64,000 nt of DNA from Haemophilus parainfluenzae (GCF_014931395.1 NZ_CP063120.1:1223501-1287500), one strand, 5' to 3'; shown: positions 8,890 through 17,732, counted from the stretch's first letter. Notes: a model not told the origin generated them from the sequence alone. Program-made: numbers and translations.

Positions 8890-9405
8890 ATGATGATGTC
8901 ATCTCAAACTCAGTTTCGGCATTTAAAAATGCAGGTGCAACGCAAGCTTGCAGAAACATTACAACTCGCTGAAAATCACTTTCAACGGAAATTTCCTGTT
9001 CCGACAATCAGTTATGATTTGCGGGGTGTAAAGGCTGGGGTCGCTTATTTGCAGAAAAATGAGATTAAATTTAACCGCACTTTGCTACTTGAGAACTCAG
9101 ATGAATTTATTCGTCAGGTCATTCCCCATGAATTAGCCCATCTTATTGTGTATCAAGTATTTGGTCGAGTGAAACCGCATGGACAGGAATGGCAAGCAGT
9201 GATGACACAGTTGTTTAATCTCCCTGCCGATACTTGTCATCAATTTGATGTAGAGAATGTGCAAGGCAAAATGTTTGCTTATCAATGTGAATGTCAGACC
9301 CATTACTTAACGATTCGTCGGCATAATCGTATTCAACGAGATAAAATTGCCTATTTATGCCGAAAATGTCAGGGAAAATTGGTTTTTCATAGTGAAAATT
9401 CATAA
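8890..9405 (+). CDS. SprT-like zinc metalloprotein
   Basis: Up to 171 residues. The SprT/SPRTN domain has the gluzincin-like motif HELAH (about residues 79-83) with a further conserved histidine downstream, and a C-terminal cluster of cysteines ([15 protein letters not shown]) that would hold a second zinc. Bacterial SprT function is unclear; the eukaryotic relative Spartan cleaves DNA-protein crosslinks, so that activity is only inferred. Three ATG codons run in a row (8890, 8893, 8896) with no good ribosome site, only 12 bases after the metK terminator stem, so the exact start is uncertain. Confidence 0.88.
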   Translation: MMMSSQTQFRHLKMQVQRKLAETLQLAENHFQRKFPVPTISYDLRGVKAGVAYLQKNEIKFNRTLLLENSDEFIRQVIPHELAHLIVYQVFGRVKPHGQEWQAVMTQLFNLPADTCHQFDVENVQGKMFAYQCECQTHYLTIRRHNRIQRDKIAYLCRKCQGKLVFHSENS

Positions 9406-9455
9406 GCAGTATGGTATATTTCTAGTGTTTTCAATCAAATAACAGGGGTTATCCA

Positions 9456-9974
9456 ATGAAAAAATCATTATTAGCTATCGTTGTCGGGGCATTAGCGGTT
9501 GCTTCAACTGCAAATGCAGGTTTATATGCGGAAGGTGATCTTGGTCTTTCAAGAACTAAATTAAGCAATGGTGGTTCAAGCAAAACTAAAATTGAGCCTC
9601 GTGTTGCAGTAGGCTACAAATTAGGTAATGTGCGTGTAGCAGGTGATTATACTCATCACGGTAACTTCCAAGGAACTAAAGTTCAAGGTTTAGGTGCGAC
9701 AGTATTCTATGACTTCGATACCAACTCTCAAATTGAACCTTATGTTGGTGCTCGTCTTGCGGCAAACCGTTTCAAATTTGAAGAACGTGCGGATCAACGC
9801 TATAAAAGCTCTTCTGAAACCAAAGTGGGTTATGGTGTGGTCGCGGGTGCTAAATATAAATTAGCAGACAAAGTGTATGCAAATGGCGGTTTAGAATATA
9901 ACCGTTTAGGTAGCTTTGACGATACTAAAGTGAATAACTATGGCGCTAAAGTGGGCGTAGGTTACGAATTCTAA
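9456..9974 (+). CDS. Opacity-family small outer-membrane beta-barrel protein
   Basis: 172 residues. A typical signal peptide (MKKSLLAIVVGALAVASTANA) should be cut before GLYAEGDLG. The mature part has alternating strands ending in the aromatic outer-membrane signal ...VGVGYEF, as in eight-stranded opacity/OmpX-like barrels. H. influenzae carries an Opa-like protein in the same place after metK and sprT, as I recall. Role is likely surface adhesion or structural; no simple-sequence phase-variation repeat is seen in or ahead of it. The leader has AGGGG 9 bases before the ATG. It is followed by an uptake-sequence terminator. Confidence 0.85.
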   Translation: MKKSLLAIVVGALAVASTANAGLYAEGDLGLSRTKLSNGGSSKTKIEPRVAVGYKLGNVRVAGDYTHHGNFQGTKVQGLGATVFYDFDTNSQIEPYVGARLAANRFKFEERADQRYKSSSETKVGYGVVAGAKYKLADKVYANGGLEYNRLGSFDDTKVNNYGAKVGVGYEF

Positions 9975-9985
9975 TTTCCCTTTTT

Positions 9986-10018
9986 AAAAGTGCGGTTGAT
10001 TTTCACCGCACTTTTTTT
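9986..10018 (+). terminator. Terminator formed by inverted uptake sequences
   Basis: AAAGTGCGGT (9987-9996) pairs with ACCGCACTTT (10005-10014) and is followed by a T-run. Each arm is a complete DNA-uptake core. It serves the opacity-type gene. Confidence 0.88.
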
Positions 10019-10076
10019 GTGGGATGTAAAAGTTTGTATCGTGTTAATCTATTTGTGATTAATTCATGTAGCAGTT

Positions 10077-10111
10077 AAAATCCTCGTTCTAAATGAAATC
10101 GAGGATTTTTT
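10077..10111. terminator. Hairpin terminator before the YffB-like gene
   Basis: AAAATCCTCG (10077-10086) pairs with CGAGGATTTT (10100-10109), followed by more T. It lies after the opacity gene and its own terminator, so it may back up that terminator or attenuate transcription entering the next gene, whose start is 20 bases on. Confidence 0.65.
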
Positions 10112-10129
10112 ATTTTTAGAGGTGAGAAT

Positions 10130-10474
10130 ATGATTATCGTTTATGGCATTAAAAACTGTGATACGGTGAAAAAAGCATTGAAGTGGCTAGCTGAACATAA
10201 TATTGAACATAAATTGCATGATTACCGTGTAGATGGATTAGATACTCAATTCTTACAACAAGCAGAAGCACAATTTGGCTGGGAAAATTTAGTCAATAAA
10301 CGTAGTACGACTTGGCGTAATCTTGATGAAAATGTGAAAAATACACTCTCGAAATCTACTGCACTTTCCGTATTAGCTGAAAATCCGACGTTAATCAAAC
10401 GCCCGATTATTTTGCAAGATGGTAAGGCATTGATTGGCTTCAACGAAAAAGAATATATTGCAGCATTTAAGTAG
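10130..10474 (+). CDS. ArsC/Spx-fold reductase, YffB type
   Basis: 114 residues with a thioredoxin-like ArsC fold. MIIVYGIKNCDTVKKALKWL holds the single N-terminal cysteine (C10) in the KNCDTVKKA signature of the YffB branch; RPIILQDGKALIGF near the C-terminus is also conserved. The true substrate is unknown; arsenate reduction has not been shown for this branch to my knowledge. In E. coli and H. influenzae this gene is directly followed by dapE. Here three genes lie between. GAGGTG precedes the ATG. Confidence 0.88.
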   Translation: MIIVYGIKNCDTVKKALKWLAEHNIEHKLHDYRVDGLDTQFLQQAEAQFGWENLVNKRSTTWRNLDENVKNTLSKSTALSVLAENPTLIKRPIILQDGKALIGFNEKEYIAAFK

Positions 10475-10552
10475 TATTAAAGTAGGGAATTTATTTTTAC
10501 TTGTTTATCTACTTCTTAGAGCTATTAATTTTGTTTAAAAGGAAATATAAAA

Positions 10553-11002
10553 ATGAATAATGAACAACAAAATGAACAGCAAAAAGCCATACGACGTTTT
10601 TTTATTGGGAGTTTTTTTATTGCATTATTATGCGCAGTCGTCGTTGATTTATTTCTTGCTTCAATGGATGGCAGCTCATCAGATGACGTGGTATGGGTAT
10701 TTTTTTATACTTTTTTTATCGTATTTATACCTAGTGCGATTACAACGTTTGTTTTTTACATCACTCAGGAAAAAGCAAGTAGCTACTATTCGCGGTATTT
10801 GTTACTGGCATTTTTGATGCCACCCTTTTTAATTCCGATCCTGACCACATTATTCGATTTGATTTATTTAAACAGTTGGCATGATGCTATTGATACGCTT
10901 GTAGAGTATTATCTAACGCACGGTATTTTGGCTTGTATATTGGGAGTAGCTCAACTGGTGTTAGCACAAGCGTGTTTTATAAAAATATGGGACACACAGT
11001 AA
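10553..11002 (+). CDS. Hypothetical membrane protein, paralog 1
   Basis: 149 residues, not recognised as a named family. A short polar N-terminus (MNNEQQNEQQKAIRR) is followed by four likely membrane helices at about residues 16-33, 48-68, 80-102 and 122-142, with charged loops containing EKASSYYSRYLL. AAGGAAA lies 9 bases before the ATG. It is clearly related to the next gene (11089) in order of helices and in the FFIGSFFIALLCAV segment, which is encoded by a 39-base identical stretch in both. It probably acts in the inner membrane; no catalytic motif is visible. Third codon positions look like its neighbours. Confidence 0.7.
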   Translation: MNNEQQNEQQKAIRRFFIGSFFIALLCAVVVDLFLASMDGSSSDDVVWVFFYTFFIVFIPSAITTFVFYITQEKASSYYSRYLLLAFLMPPFLIPILTTLFDLIYLNSWHDAIDTLVEYYLTHGILACILGVAQLVLAQACFIKIWDTQ

Positions 11003-11088
11003 CCTCTTAACCTTGTTCTTTATTAAAGCTGGAGGCTTTCTTATCTGCTTATTAGAGTTATTAATTTTATTTGAAAGGAAATATAAAG

Positions 11089-11484
11089 ATGAATAATGCA
11101 TTACAAAAGACTATACCACGTTTTTTTATTGGGAGTTTTTTTATTGCATTATTATGTGCAGTCATTATTTCTGAGTTTGTTGGAGATGCATTTTTTCTTT
11201 CTTTTCTTATTTCATTTATACCAGGGGTGATGACAACACTTATCTTTTTTGTTACTCGGGAAAAAGCAAGTCGCTACTATGGGCGGTATTTATTGGTGGC
11301 ATTTTTTATGCCTTTTTTAATCCCTATTATCGTCGGATTATCTTTGCATTTTGTTGATTTAAACTGGGATAGCACTATTGATACAATTATAGGAGCTTAT
11401 TTTTTATTAGGTCTTCCTTGCACTATTTTGGCGTTAGCTCAATTAGTGCTGGCAGTAGTATGTTTACCAGAAATGCATAAGTAA
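11089..11484 (+). CDS. Hypothetical membrane protein, paralog 2
   Basis: 131 residues with the same four-helix plan as the upstream gene: PRFFIGSFFIALLCAV, then a helix ending SFIPGVMTTLIFF, then REKASRYYGRYLLVAFFMPF, then a final LALAQLVLAVVCL helix. The start is the ATG at 11089, with AAGGAAA nine bases upstream. An in-frame TTG at 11071 lies upstream of that ribosome site and is rejected. The leader before each paralog is also shared, so the duplication took the 5' untranslated region with it. Function unknown. Confidence 0.68.
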   Translation: MNNALQKTIPRFFIGSFFIALLCAVIISEFVGDAFFLSFLISFIPGVMTTLIFFVTREKASRYYGRYLLVAFFMPFLIPIIVGLSLHFVDLNWDSTIDTIIGAYFLLGLPCTILALAQLVLAVVCLPEMHK

Positions 11485-11662
11485 ATAGCCATCTTTTAAC
11501 CTTGCCTTTTGCACTTAATAAGAATAATATTCATTACAGTATTGTTACAATCTCAATCATTAATGTGATAAATGTTTCATAACGGTTGCGTATTTGTTTG
11601 AAAGATTTTATGTGGTTGAATTGTGGTTTTTATGACTCAAGTGCCAAAACAAGGGATTGATT

Positions 11663-13618
11663 ATGCATAACAAATCTTATTTTGCCCTCCTTCCTCTTTC
11701 ATTTTTTATATCTAATGCTTTTGCTGAGGATACGCAGTCTGTAACATTACTGGATCCTATTGTGGTAACAGGTGTTACTCAGACGAATACCAATTCAGTC
11801 AAACTTAATCCTAAAACAACACTTCAACCTTTACCTGCTGGTGATGGTGCAGATTTATTGCAATCTGTGGCAAATATGAGCGTGATTCGTAAAGGTGGGA
11901 GTTCTGGCGATCCGTTATTTCGCGGGTTAGGGGGCTCTCGCTTGAATATTCAAGCAGACGACCAATTCATTTATGGTGGGTGTAGCAACCGAATGGATCC
12001 GCCTACAGCTTATATTTTCCCATCAGCTTATGATGAAGTGGTGGTGACCAAAGGTCCCCAAACTGTAACTGAAGGTTCTGGCTTGGTGGCTGGCGCAGTT
12101 CGTTTTGTGCGTAAAGAGCCTGAATTTGATACTCAAAATACCTATTTAAACGGCAGTGTCACACTTGGCGGAAACAAACGTAGAGATGCTTATTTCGATG
12201 CGATGGCGGGTGGTAAATATGGTTATTTACGTACGAGTATGTCACACAATGAGGCGGGTAATTACAAAGATGGCGATGGCAATCGAGTTCATTCCTCTTT
12301 TGAGCGTCGTAATCAAATGTTACAGCTCGGTTTCACACCGACAGAAAACACCTTATTGACTGGAACTTATGAACGTAGTCGAGGCGAAGCAGCTTATGCA
12401 GATCGAATGATGGATGGGAGTAAGTTTGATCGTGATGCGTGGAATGTTCGATTTGTACAACGCAATATTACACCGTGGTTCACTGAACTTGAATTACGTT
12501 ACGGTCAAAGCAAGATTGATCACGTGATGGATACTTATAGTATGCGTTATTTAAGCATGATGGGAAATCAAGTTAAAAAAGCAATGAATCCAAAACGTGA
12601 AACCAATACAGGGCATTTGAAAGCAACCTTTGATTGGCCGGATATTAATTTGCAAACAGGCATTGATTATATGCGTGATAAACACCTTTCACGCATGGAA
12701 ATGAATGGTGAGGGCTATAGACACAAGCCTTATCAACCACAGCAAAACTTTACTCAATGGGGCGGATTTGTTGAGGGGACCTGGACGGCAAGCGATAGTC
12801 GTAAGTTTATTTCTGGTTATCGTTATGATGAAGTGAAAGCTGAATACGACACTTTAATGGCAAATCACCCAAATAAACACCATACGTACGGTTTACATTC
12901 AGGTTTCTTCCGTTGGGAAGAAGAAATCAATGGCATTAAATATTATGCTGGTGTAGGGATTGCAGAGCGAGCGCCAGATTATTGGGAACGCCGTGCAAGC
13001 CAAGTTTTAGATAAAGAGCAAAACCGTCAAATTGATACGGGATTGATGTGGAAGAATGACACCTTTGATTTTTCTGTGTCGCTATTTGGCAGTGATGTCC
13101 GCGATTTCATTATGTTAGAACGAGTAGGTAAAGATGTCTCGGCTCGTAATATCAAGGCAACTCGATTAGGCGGCGAAATTGAAGGCAAATGGAAATTTGC
13201 ACGTCACTGGGAAATCGGTAGTAGTCTCGCTTATACCTATGGTAAAAATCGCACGGACGACCGTCCACTCGCTCAAACACCGCCATTAGAATGGAAAAAC
13301 GCATTAACTTGGGATAATGAAGCCTTGAGTGCGGGAGTATTATGGCGAGTGGTTTCGGCACAAAAACGCTATGCAACGGGACAAGGCAACATTATTGGGC
13401 AAGACATCGGTGCTTCAGCAGGCTTTGGAACGTTATCCTTTAATACAGGGTGGAAAATTAATAAATATGCCACTTTGCAGGGCGGAATTGATAACTTATT
13501 TAATAAATCCTATGCAGAATTTGTGAGTAAAGGCGCAGATCCTTCAGCGGGGCTTCAAACTGTTCGAGTGAACGAGCCAGGACGTCAATATTGGTTACGT
13601 TTACAAGTTCAATTCTAG
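11663..13618 (+). CDS. TonB-dependent copper receptor (OprC/NosA type)
   Basis: 651 residues. A signal peptide ends near SNAFA, followed by a TonB box-like segment (LDPIVVTG), a plug with LFRGLGGSRLNIQADDQ and a 22-strand barrel ending in phenylalanine (LRLQVQF). The plug segment GGCSNRMDPPTAY and the run VVVTKGPQTV mark the TonB-copper receptor family. The CxxxM pair (C107, M111) and a later HVM (H287, M289) correspond to the CxxxM and HxM copper ligands described for Pseudomonas OprC. Such receptors bring copper through the outer membrane using TonB-ExbBD. AAGGG lies 7 bases before the ATG at 11663; an in-frame TTG at 11657 is less likely. No MetJ, LexA or clear Fur site is seen upstream. 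Confidence 0.88.
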   Translation: MHNKSYFALLPLSFFISNAFAEDTQSVTLLDPIVVTGVTQTNTNSVKLNPKTTLQPLPAGDGADLLQSVANMSVIRKGGSSGDPLFRGLGGSRLNIQADDQFIYGGCSNRMDPPTAYIFPSAYDEVVVTKGPQTVTEGSGLVAGAVRFVRKEPEFDTQNTYLNGSVTLGGNKRRDAYFDAMAGGKYGYLRTSMSHNEAGNYKDGDGNRVHSSFERRNQMLQLGFTPTENTLLTGTYERSRGEAAYADRMMDGSKFDRDAWNVRFVQRNITPWFTELELRYGQSKIDHVMDTYSMRYLSMMGNQVKKAMNPKRETNTGHLKATFDWPDINLQTGIDYMRDKHLSRMEMNGEGYRHKPYQPQQNFTQWGGFVEGTWTASDSRKFISGYRYDEVKAEYDTLMANHPNKHHTYGLHSGFFRWEEEINGIKYYAGVGIAERAPDYWERRASQVLDKEQNRQIDTGLMWKNDTFDFSVSLFGSDVRDFIMLERVGKDVSARNIKATRLGGEIEGKWKFARHWEIGSSLAYTYGKNRTDDRPLAQTPPLEWKNALTWDNEALSAGVLWRVVSAQKRYATGQGNIIGQDIGASAGFGTLSFNTGWKINKYATLQGGIDNLFNKSYAEFVSKGADPSAGLQTVRVNEPGRQYWLRLQVQF

Positions 13619-13636
13619 GATTCTTCATAAACTAAT

Positions 13637-13666
13637 AAAAACGGATAACGAGGTTATCCGTTTTTT
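13637..13666 (+). terminator. Terminator after the TonB receptor gene
   Basis: CGGATAAC (13642-13649) pairs with GTTATCCG (13653-13660) around GAG, with flanking A- and T-runs that extend the stem. Confidence 0.88.
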
Positions 13667-13736
13667 ATTTGAACAGATTTAAATTAAAGGAAAATTTTGT
13701 TAAATTAGACCGCACTTTTAGTCGTCACTGAATATT

Positions 13737-14870
13737 ATGAAACAAAAAACTATTGAGCTTGCACAAGCATTAATTCGTCGCCCCTCTATTAGCCCAAATG
13801 ATGAGGGCTGTCAGCAACTAATCGCTGAGCGTTTGGAAAAACTTGGCTTTCAAATTGAATGGATGCCTTTCAACGATACGTTAAATTTATGGGCAAAACA
13901 TGGTGTTGGTGAGCCAGTCATCACCTTTGCAGGGCATACCGATGTGGTGCCAACGGGAGATGAAACGCAATGGACTTATCCGCCGTTTTCTGCCGAAATT
14001 GTAGATGATATGCTTTATGGTCGTGGTGCGGCAGATATGAAAGGCTCATTAGCAGCAATGATTGTGGCGGCAGAAGAATATGTGAAAGCCAATCCGAATC
14101 ATAAGGGAACGATTGCTTTGTTGATTACTTCTGACGAAGAGGCAGCCGCGAAAGATGGCACCGTACGTGTTGTCGAAACCTTAATGGCGCGCGGTGAGAA
14201 AATCACTTATTGCATGGTGGGGGAGCCATCTAGTTCAAAAACATTAGGCGATGTAGTCAAAAATGGTCGTCGGGGGTCGATTACAGGTAACCTCTACATT
14301 CAAGGTATTCAAGGTCATGTGGCTTATCCTCATTTAGCGGAAAATCCAATTCATAAAGCCGCACCTTTCTTGCAGGAATTAACCACTTATCAATGGGATA
14401 ATGGCAACGAATTTTTCCCGCCGACCAGTTTGCAAATTGCAAATATTCATGCAGGCACTGGGAGTAATAATGTCATCCCTGGTGAGCTTTATGTGCAATT
14501 CAATTTACGTTATTGTACGGAAGTTACAGACGAAAGCATTAAGCAGAAAGTGGCAGAAATGCTCGAAAAGCATGGCTTGAAATACCGTATTGATTGGAAT
14601 TTATCGGGTAAACCATTTTTAACTAAACCAGGTAAATTATTAGATGCATTAACGACGGCTATTGAGCAAACAACCTGCATTACACCACAAGCAGAAACAG
14701 GCGGTGGCACCTCTGATGGACGTTTTATTGCATTAATGGGTGCTGAAGTGGTGGAATTTGGGCCGCTTAATGCAACGATTCATAAAGTGAATGAATGTGT
14801 AAACGTTGATGATCTTGCCAAGTGCAATCAGATTTATCATCAAATGTTAGTGAATTTATTGGACAAGTAA
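13737..14870 (+). CDS. dapE: Succinyl-diaminopimelate desuccinylase
   Basis: 377 residues, the same length as the H. influenzae enzyme. It hydrolyses N-succinyl-L,L-diaminopimelate in lysine and peptidoglycan precursor synthesis. The two-zinc ligands fit known numbering: H67 and D69 in [10 protein letters not shown]100 in GRGAADMKG and the E134-E135 pair in TSDEEAAA; the late histidine lies in NATIHKVNE. An uptake core (ACCGCACTTTT) lies just upstream. The next gene starts two bases after its stop, so the two are co-transcribed. Confidence 0.97.
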   Translation: MKQKTIELAQALIRRPSISPNDEGCQQLIAERLEKLGFQIEWMPFNDTLNLWAKHGVGEPVITFAGHTDVVPTGDETQWTYPPFSAEIVDDMLYGRGAADMKGSLAAMIVAAEEYVKANPNHKGTIALLITSDEEAAAKDGTVRVVETLMARGEKITYCMVGEPSSSKTLGDVVKNGRRGSITGNLYIQGIQGHVAYPHLAENPIHKAAPFLQELTTYQWDNGNEFFPPTSLQIANIHAGTGSNNVIPGELYVQFNLRYCTEVTDESIKQKVAEMLEKHGLKYRIDWNLSGKPFLTKPGKLLDALTTAIEQTTCITPQAETGGGTSDGRFIALMGAEVVEFGPLNATIHKVNECVNVDDLAKCNQIYHQMLVNLLDK

Positions 14871-14871
14871 G

Positions 14872-15552
14872 ATGAAATTAACGCCAGAAATGTTAACCGG
14901 CAAATCTCGTGAACATTTGATCAATTTGCCTGCCCCTCATTCTCCGAATCATTTTTTGCAAGCAGAGGCAATGAAAGCGTTTCAAGGATTGCAGCAAAGA
15001 GCGGTCAAAAATGGCTTTAATTTGCAGCCCGCGAGTAGCTTTCGTGATTTTGAGCGTCAACAACTCATTTGGAACGGTAAATTTAACGGTGAACGCAAGG
15101 TTCATGATGATGCGGGAAATCCATTAGATTTAGCGTCGTTAGATGATTGGCAAAAAGCACAGGCCATTTTACGTTGGTCAGCGCTCCCAGGTGGCAGTCG
15201 TCATCATTGGGGAACAGAAATCGATATTTTTGATCCCGATCTTTTGCCTCAAGGTCAATCTTTACAACTTGAACCTTGGGAATATGAAAAGGGTGGTTAT
15301 TTCTTTGAACTTAGTGAATTTCTTACTGAAAATCTACCGCACTTTGATTTTGTTTTGCCATTTATCAGCCAACCTGAAGGTAAAAAAGTTGGTCGAGAGC
15401 CTTGGCATATTAGCTATTTACCGTTGGCAGAGCAGGCATCACGATTATTTACGCCAGATGTGCTATTGCAGGTTTGGCAGCATGAAACCGTGGCGGGAAA
15501 AGAAACGTTAATTGCACATTTGCCTGAGATTTTTGAGCAGTATGTGGTTTAA
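14872..15552 (+). CDS. M15-family peptidase (VanY-type carboxypeptidase)
   Basis: 226 residues. The zinc motif SRHHWGTEIDI (about residues 104-114, the SxHHxGxxxD pattern) and the distal EPWHISYL (about residue 180) are those of M15B D-alanyl-D-alanine carboxypeptidases. No signal peptide is evident, which is unusual for an enzyme acting on periplasmic peptidoglycan; it may be cytoplasmic or exported by other means. It starts two bases after dapE and probably depends on translational coupling. The pairing links diaminopimelate synthesis with peptidoglycan turnover, though this is only inferred. Confidence 0.85.
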   Translation: MKLTPEMLTGKSREHLINLPAPHSPNHFLQAEAMKAFQGLQQRAVKNGFNLQPASSFRDFERQQLIWNGKFNGERKVHDDAGNPLDLASLDDWQKAQAILRWSALPGGSRHHWGTEIDIFDPDLLPQGQSLQLEPWEYEKGGYFFELSEFLTENLPHFDFVLPFISQPEGKKVGREPWHISYLPLAEQASRLFTPDVLLQVWQHETVAGKETLIAHLPEIFEQYVV

Positions 15553-15555
15553 CAA

Positions 15556-15583
15556 AAAACGCAGCAAGTCGCTGCGTTTTTTT
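15556..15583. terminator. Convergent terminator between the M15 gene and rapZ
   Basis: ACGCAGC (15559-15565) pairs with GCTGCGT (15571-15577) around AAGTC, with A-run on one side and T-run on the other. It can serve both converging genes. Confidence 0.88.
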
Positions 15584-15592
15584 ATGGTTTGA

Positions 15593-16450
15593 TTAATTCT
15601 TTTTATTCTTTTCCAAGGATTTATGTTGAATTTTTACATTCTTGCCTTTGGCTTGGAAATATTCACCAATTTGTTGAGCAATATAAACAGAACGATGTTT
15701 ACCACCTGTACAGCCGATGGCAATAGTGAGATAGCTTCGGTTATTTTGCTCTAACATCGGTAACCATGTTTCGATGTAATTACGCGTTTGGTAGATAAAA
15801 TTATTCACTTCATCATGCGCAAGTAAAAATTGCGCAACAGGTTCATCAAGCCCCGTCATTGGACGAAGTTCTGGATTCCAGTGCGGGTTAGGTAGAAAAC
15901 GCACATCGAAGACATAATCGGCATCAAGCGGAATACCATATTTAAAGCCAAACGACTCAACCACGATTTTAAGTTCTTTATCCGTATTACCCCGTAAAAC
16001 TTCTCTTAATCGTTCAGATAACGAATGAGTAGAAAGTGGTGCGGTATCAATAATAAAATTAGCATGTTGAATTAGAGGCTCAAGTTGCTGATATTCTAAA
16101 TCAATCGCTGATTCAAGTGGGAGATCTTGCGCTGAAAGGGGATGAAGACGGCGTGAATCGCTGTAACGACGAATAAGTGTACTACGATCGCTGTCCAGAA
16201 AGATGATTTTGACAGAATAAGAGGCTTGAATATCTGTCAGAATCTTGTCTAAATCAGCACTTGAATGGGGAAGATTTCGAATATCGAGACTGATGGCAAC
16301 AGCCGTTTGAGTTTTGGCGAGAATATTGGTGAGTTGAGGAAGTAAATCGAGAGGGAGATTATCCACGCAATAATAGCCCATATCTTCCAAAGCTCGTAAT
16401 GCGACAGATTTCCCCGCGCCGGAGCGACCGCTGATAATAATAATTTCCAT
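15593..16450 (-). CDS. rapZ: RNase adapter protein RapZ
   Basis: 285 residues. The N-terminal P-loop is GRSGAGKS at residues 8-15. The C-terminal domain has [11 protein letters not shown] near residue 245 and a basic tail ending [10 protein letters not shown]. In E. coli RapZ binds the sRNA GlmZ and guides RNase E, tuning glucosamine-6-phosphate synthesis. The basic tail needed for RNA binding is present. It is last in the lptC-lptA-lptB-ptsN-rapZ run, with 31 bases after ptsN. Whether GlmY/GlmZ-type RNAs exist in this organism cannot be judged here. Confidence 0.95.
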   Translation of the reverse strand: MEIIIISGRSGAGKSVALRALEDMGYYCVDNLPLDLLPQLTNILAKTQTAVAISLDIRNLPHSSADLDKILTDIQASYSVKIIFLDSDRSTLIRRYSDSRRLHPLSAQDLPLESAIDLEYQQLEPLIQHANFIIDTAPLSTHSLSERLREVLRGNTDKELKIVVESFGFKYGIPLDADYVFDVRFLPNPHWNPELRPMTGLDEPVAQFLLAHDEVNNFIYQTRNYIETWLPMLEQNNRSYLTIAIGCTGGKHRSVYIAQQIGEYFQAKGKNVKIQHKSLEKNKKN

Positions 16451-16481
16451 CTGCGTGATTCCTTATGGTTAGTTGGTTAGG

Positions 16482-17000
16482 TTATACCTCTTGAGGTTCA
16501 ATATTATCTAAATTTGTGTCGTCTTCAGATTCCTCTGAATGATCGGCACATTCAAAAATTTGCCAAATTTCATCCGCACTTTGTGCTGAACGAAGTTGCT
16601 TAATTAAGTTTTTATCAGTTAATTTTTCATTGAGTTCTGCCAGAACAGGAATATATTCTTGACAGTGATTTTCGGGTACGAGCACAGCAAAAACGATATC
16701 CACTGGTTTATTATCGGCAGCATCATATTCGACAGGCGTTTCTAATTGCATAAATACCGTTAGGATCTTATCTGACACGGTAGTAGGTAACTTGGCTTTA
16801 GGCATAGCGACACCATTACCTAATCCTGAATTACCTAATTTTTCCCGTTCAAATAAACATTCAAAACAAGCCTGCTCACCATTTTCGCAGTGAAGTTTTT
16901 CCACAACGAAAGCGGCAATAGATTCAAATAATCGTTTCTTGCTAGAAAAAGCAACCCCCTGACGAATATCATCAGGGGAGAGCAATGTCGTAAATTTCAT
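16482..17000 (-). CDS. ptsN: PTS IIA-like nitrogen-regulatory protein PtsN, phospho-histidine missing
   Basis: 172 residues of EIIA-Ntr fold: MKFTTLLSPDDIRQGVAFSSKKRLFE start, LGNSGLGNGVAMPKAKL, VFMQLETPVEYDAADNKPVDIVFAVLVP. In E. coli the active site reads GIAIPHGKL with His73 accepting phosphate from NPr. Here the aligned residue is lysine 68 (AMPKAKL; codon AAA, minus strand), so phosphorylation as in the classical pathway is not possible. The C-terminus has an acidic extension (EESEDDTNLDNIEPQEV). It begins 3 bases after lptB; rpoN and hpf, which usually stand between lptB and ptsN in gammaproteobacteria, are absent. It probably acts, if at all, as a constitutively unphosphorylated regulator. 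Confidence 0.92.
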   Translation of the reverse strand: MKFTTLLSPDDIRQGVAFSSKKRLFESIAAFVVEKLHCENGEQACFECLFEREKLGNSGLGNGVAMPKAKLPTTVSDKILTVFMQLETPVEYDAADNKPVDIVFAVLVPENHCQEYIPVLAELNEKLTDKNLIKQLRSAQSADEIWQIFECADHSEESEDDTNLDNIEPQEV

Positions 17001-17003
17001 CGG

Positions 17004-17729
17004 TTATAGTTTAAATTGTTCGCCTAAATAGACACGTTTAACGTGCTCATCATTCATGACTTCTTCCGGTGTGCCGGTCGCGATAATTTTCCCTTCGCCA
17101 ACAATATAAGCTCGTTCACAAACATCAAGGGTTTCGCGTACGTTATGGTCGGTAATTAACACGCCTAAACCACGATTACGGAGATCCGTGATTATTTTCT
17201 TAATATCCGTGACCGAAATTGGGTCAACACCGGCAAAAGGTTCATCTAATAAAATGAATTTAGGATTTGCCGCTAAGGCACGTGCAATTTCCACACGACG
17301 ACGTTCACCACCAGAAAGAGATTGTCCCAGGCTATCACGAATATGGCCAATATTGAATTCATCAATTAACTCATCCGCTCTCTCTCTGCGTTGTTCTGCA
17401 GTTAGATCTTTGCGAATTTCTAATACCGCCATAAGATTTTCATACACCGTTAAACGACGGAAGATAGAAGCTTCTTGTGGTAAATAGCCAATTCCTCTGC
17501 GTGCACGTTCATGCATAGGCAATACGCTAATATCATCGCCATCAATGGTGATTTTTCCCTGATCGTGACGCACTAAACCGACGACCATGTAGAAAGTAGT
17601 GGTTTTACCTGCACCATTTGGACCAAGTAGACCAACAATTTCATTGGAGTTTACGGTTAAACTCACATCAGAAACCACTTTTCGGCTCTTATAGCTTTTT
17701 GCGAGAAATTCAGCTTGTAATACAGACAT
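17004..17729 (-). CDS. lptB: LPS export ABC transporter ATPase LptB
   Basis: 241 residues. It powers extraction of lipopolysaccharide from the inner membrane by LptFG and its passage along LptC-LptA-LptDE. Walker [10 protein letters not shown] (about residues 35-43), Q-loop LPQEASIF, signature LSGGERRR and Walker [13 protein letters not shown] are complete, and the switch histidine lies in [10 protein letters not shown]. It starts 3 bases after lptA and ends 3 bases before ptsN, so it is part of one tightly packed operon. Confidence 0.97.
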   Translation of the reverse strand: MSVLQAEFLAKSYKSRKVVSDVSLTVNSNEIVGLLGPNGAGKTTTFYMVVGLVRHDQGKITIDGDDISVLPMHERARRGIGYLPQEASIFRRLTVYENLMAVLEIRKDLTAEQRRERADELIDEFNIGHIRDSLGQSLSGGERRRVEIARALAANPKFILLDEPFAGVDPISVTDIKKIITDLRNRGLGVLITDHNVRETLDVCERAYIVGEGKIIATGTPEEVMNDEHVKRVYLGEQFKL

Positions 17730-17732
17730 CGG

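Noticed and set aside
9456..9974. Phase-variable opacity gene
   Set aside because: Neither the leader nor the coding region has a simple-sequence tract such as the CTCTT repeats of Neisseria opa genes.
11518..11545. Possible Fur box upstream of the TonB receptor (GAATAATATTC palindrome)
   Set aside because: The palindrome is 5-1-5 and does not align with the Fur 7-1-7 pattern; AT-rich sequence gives such matches by chance.
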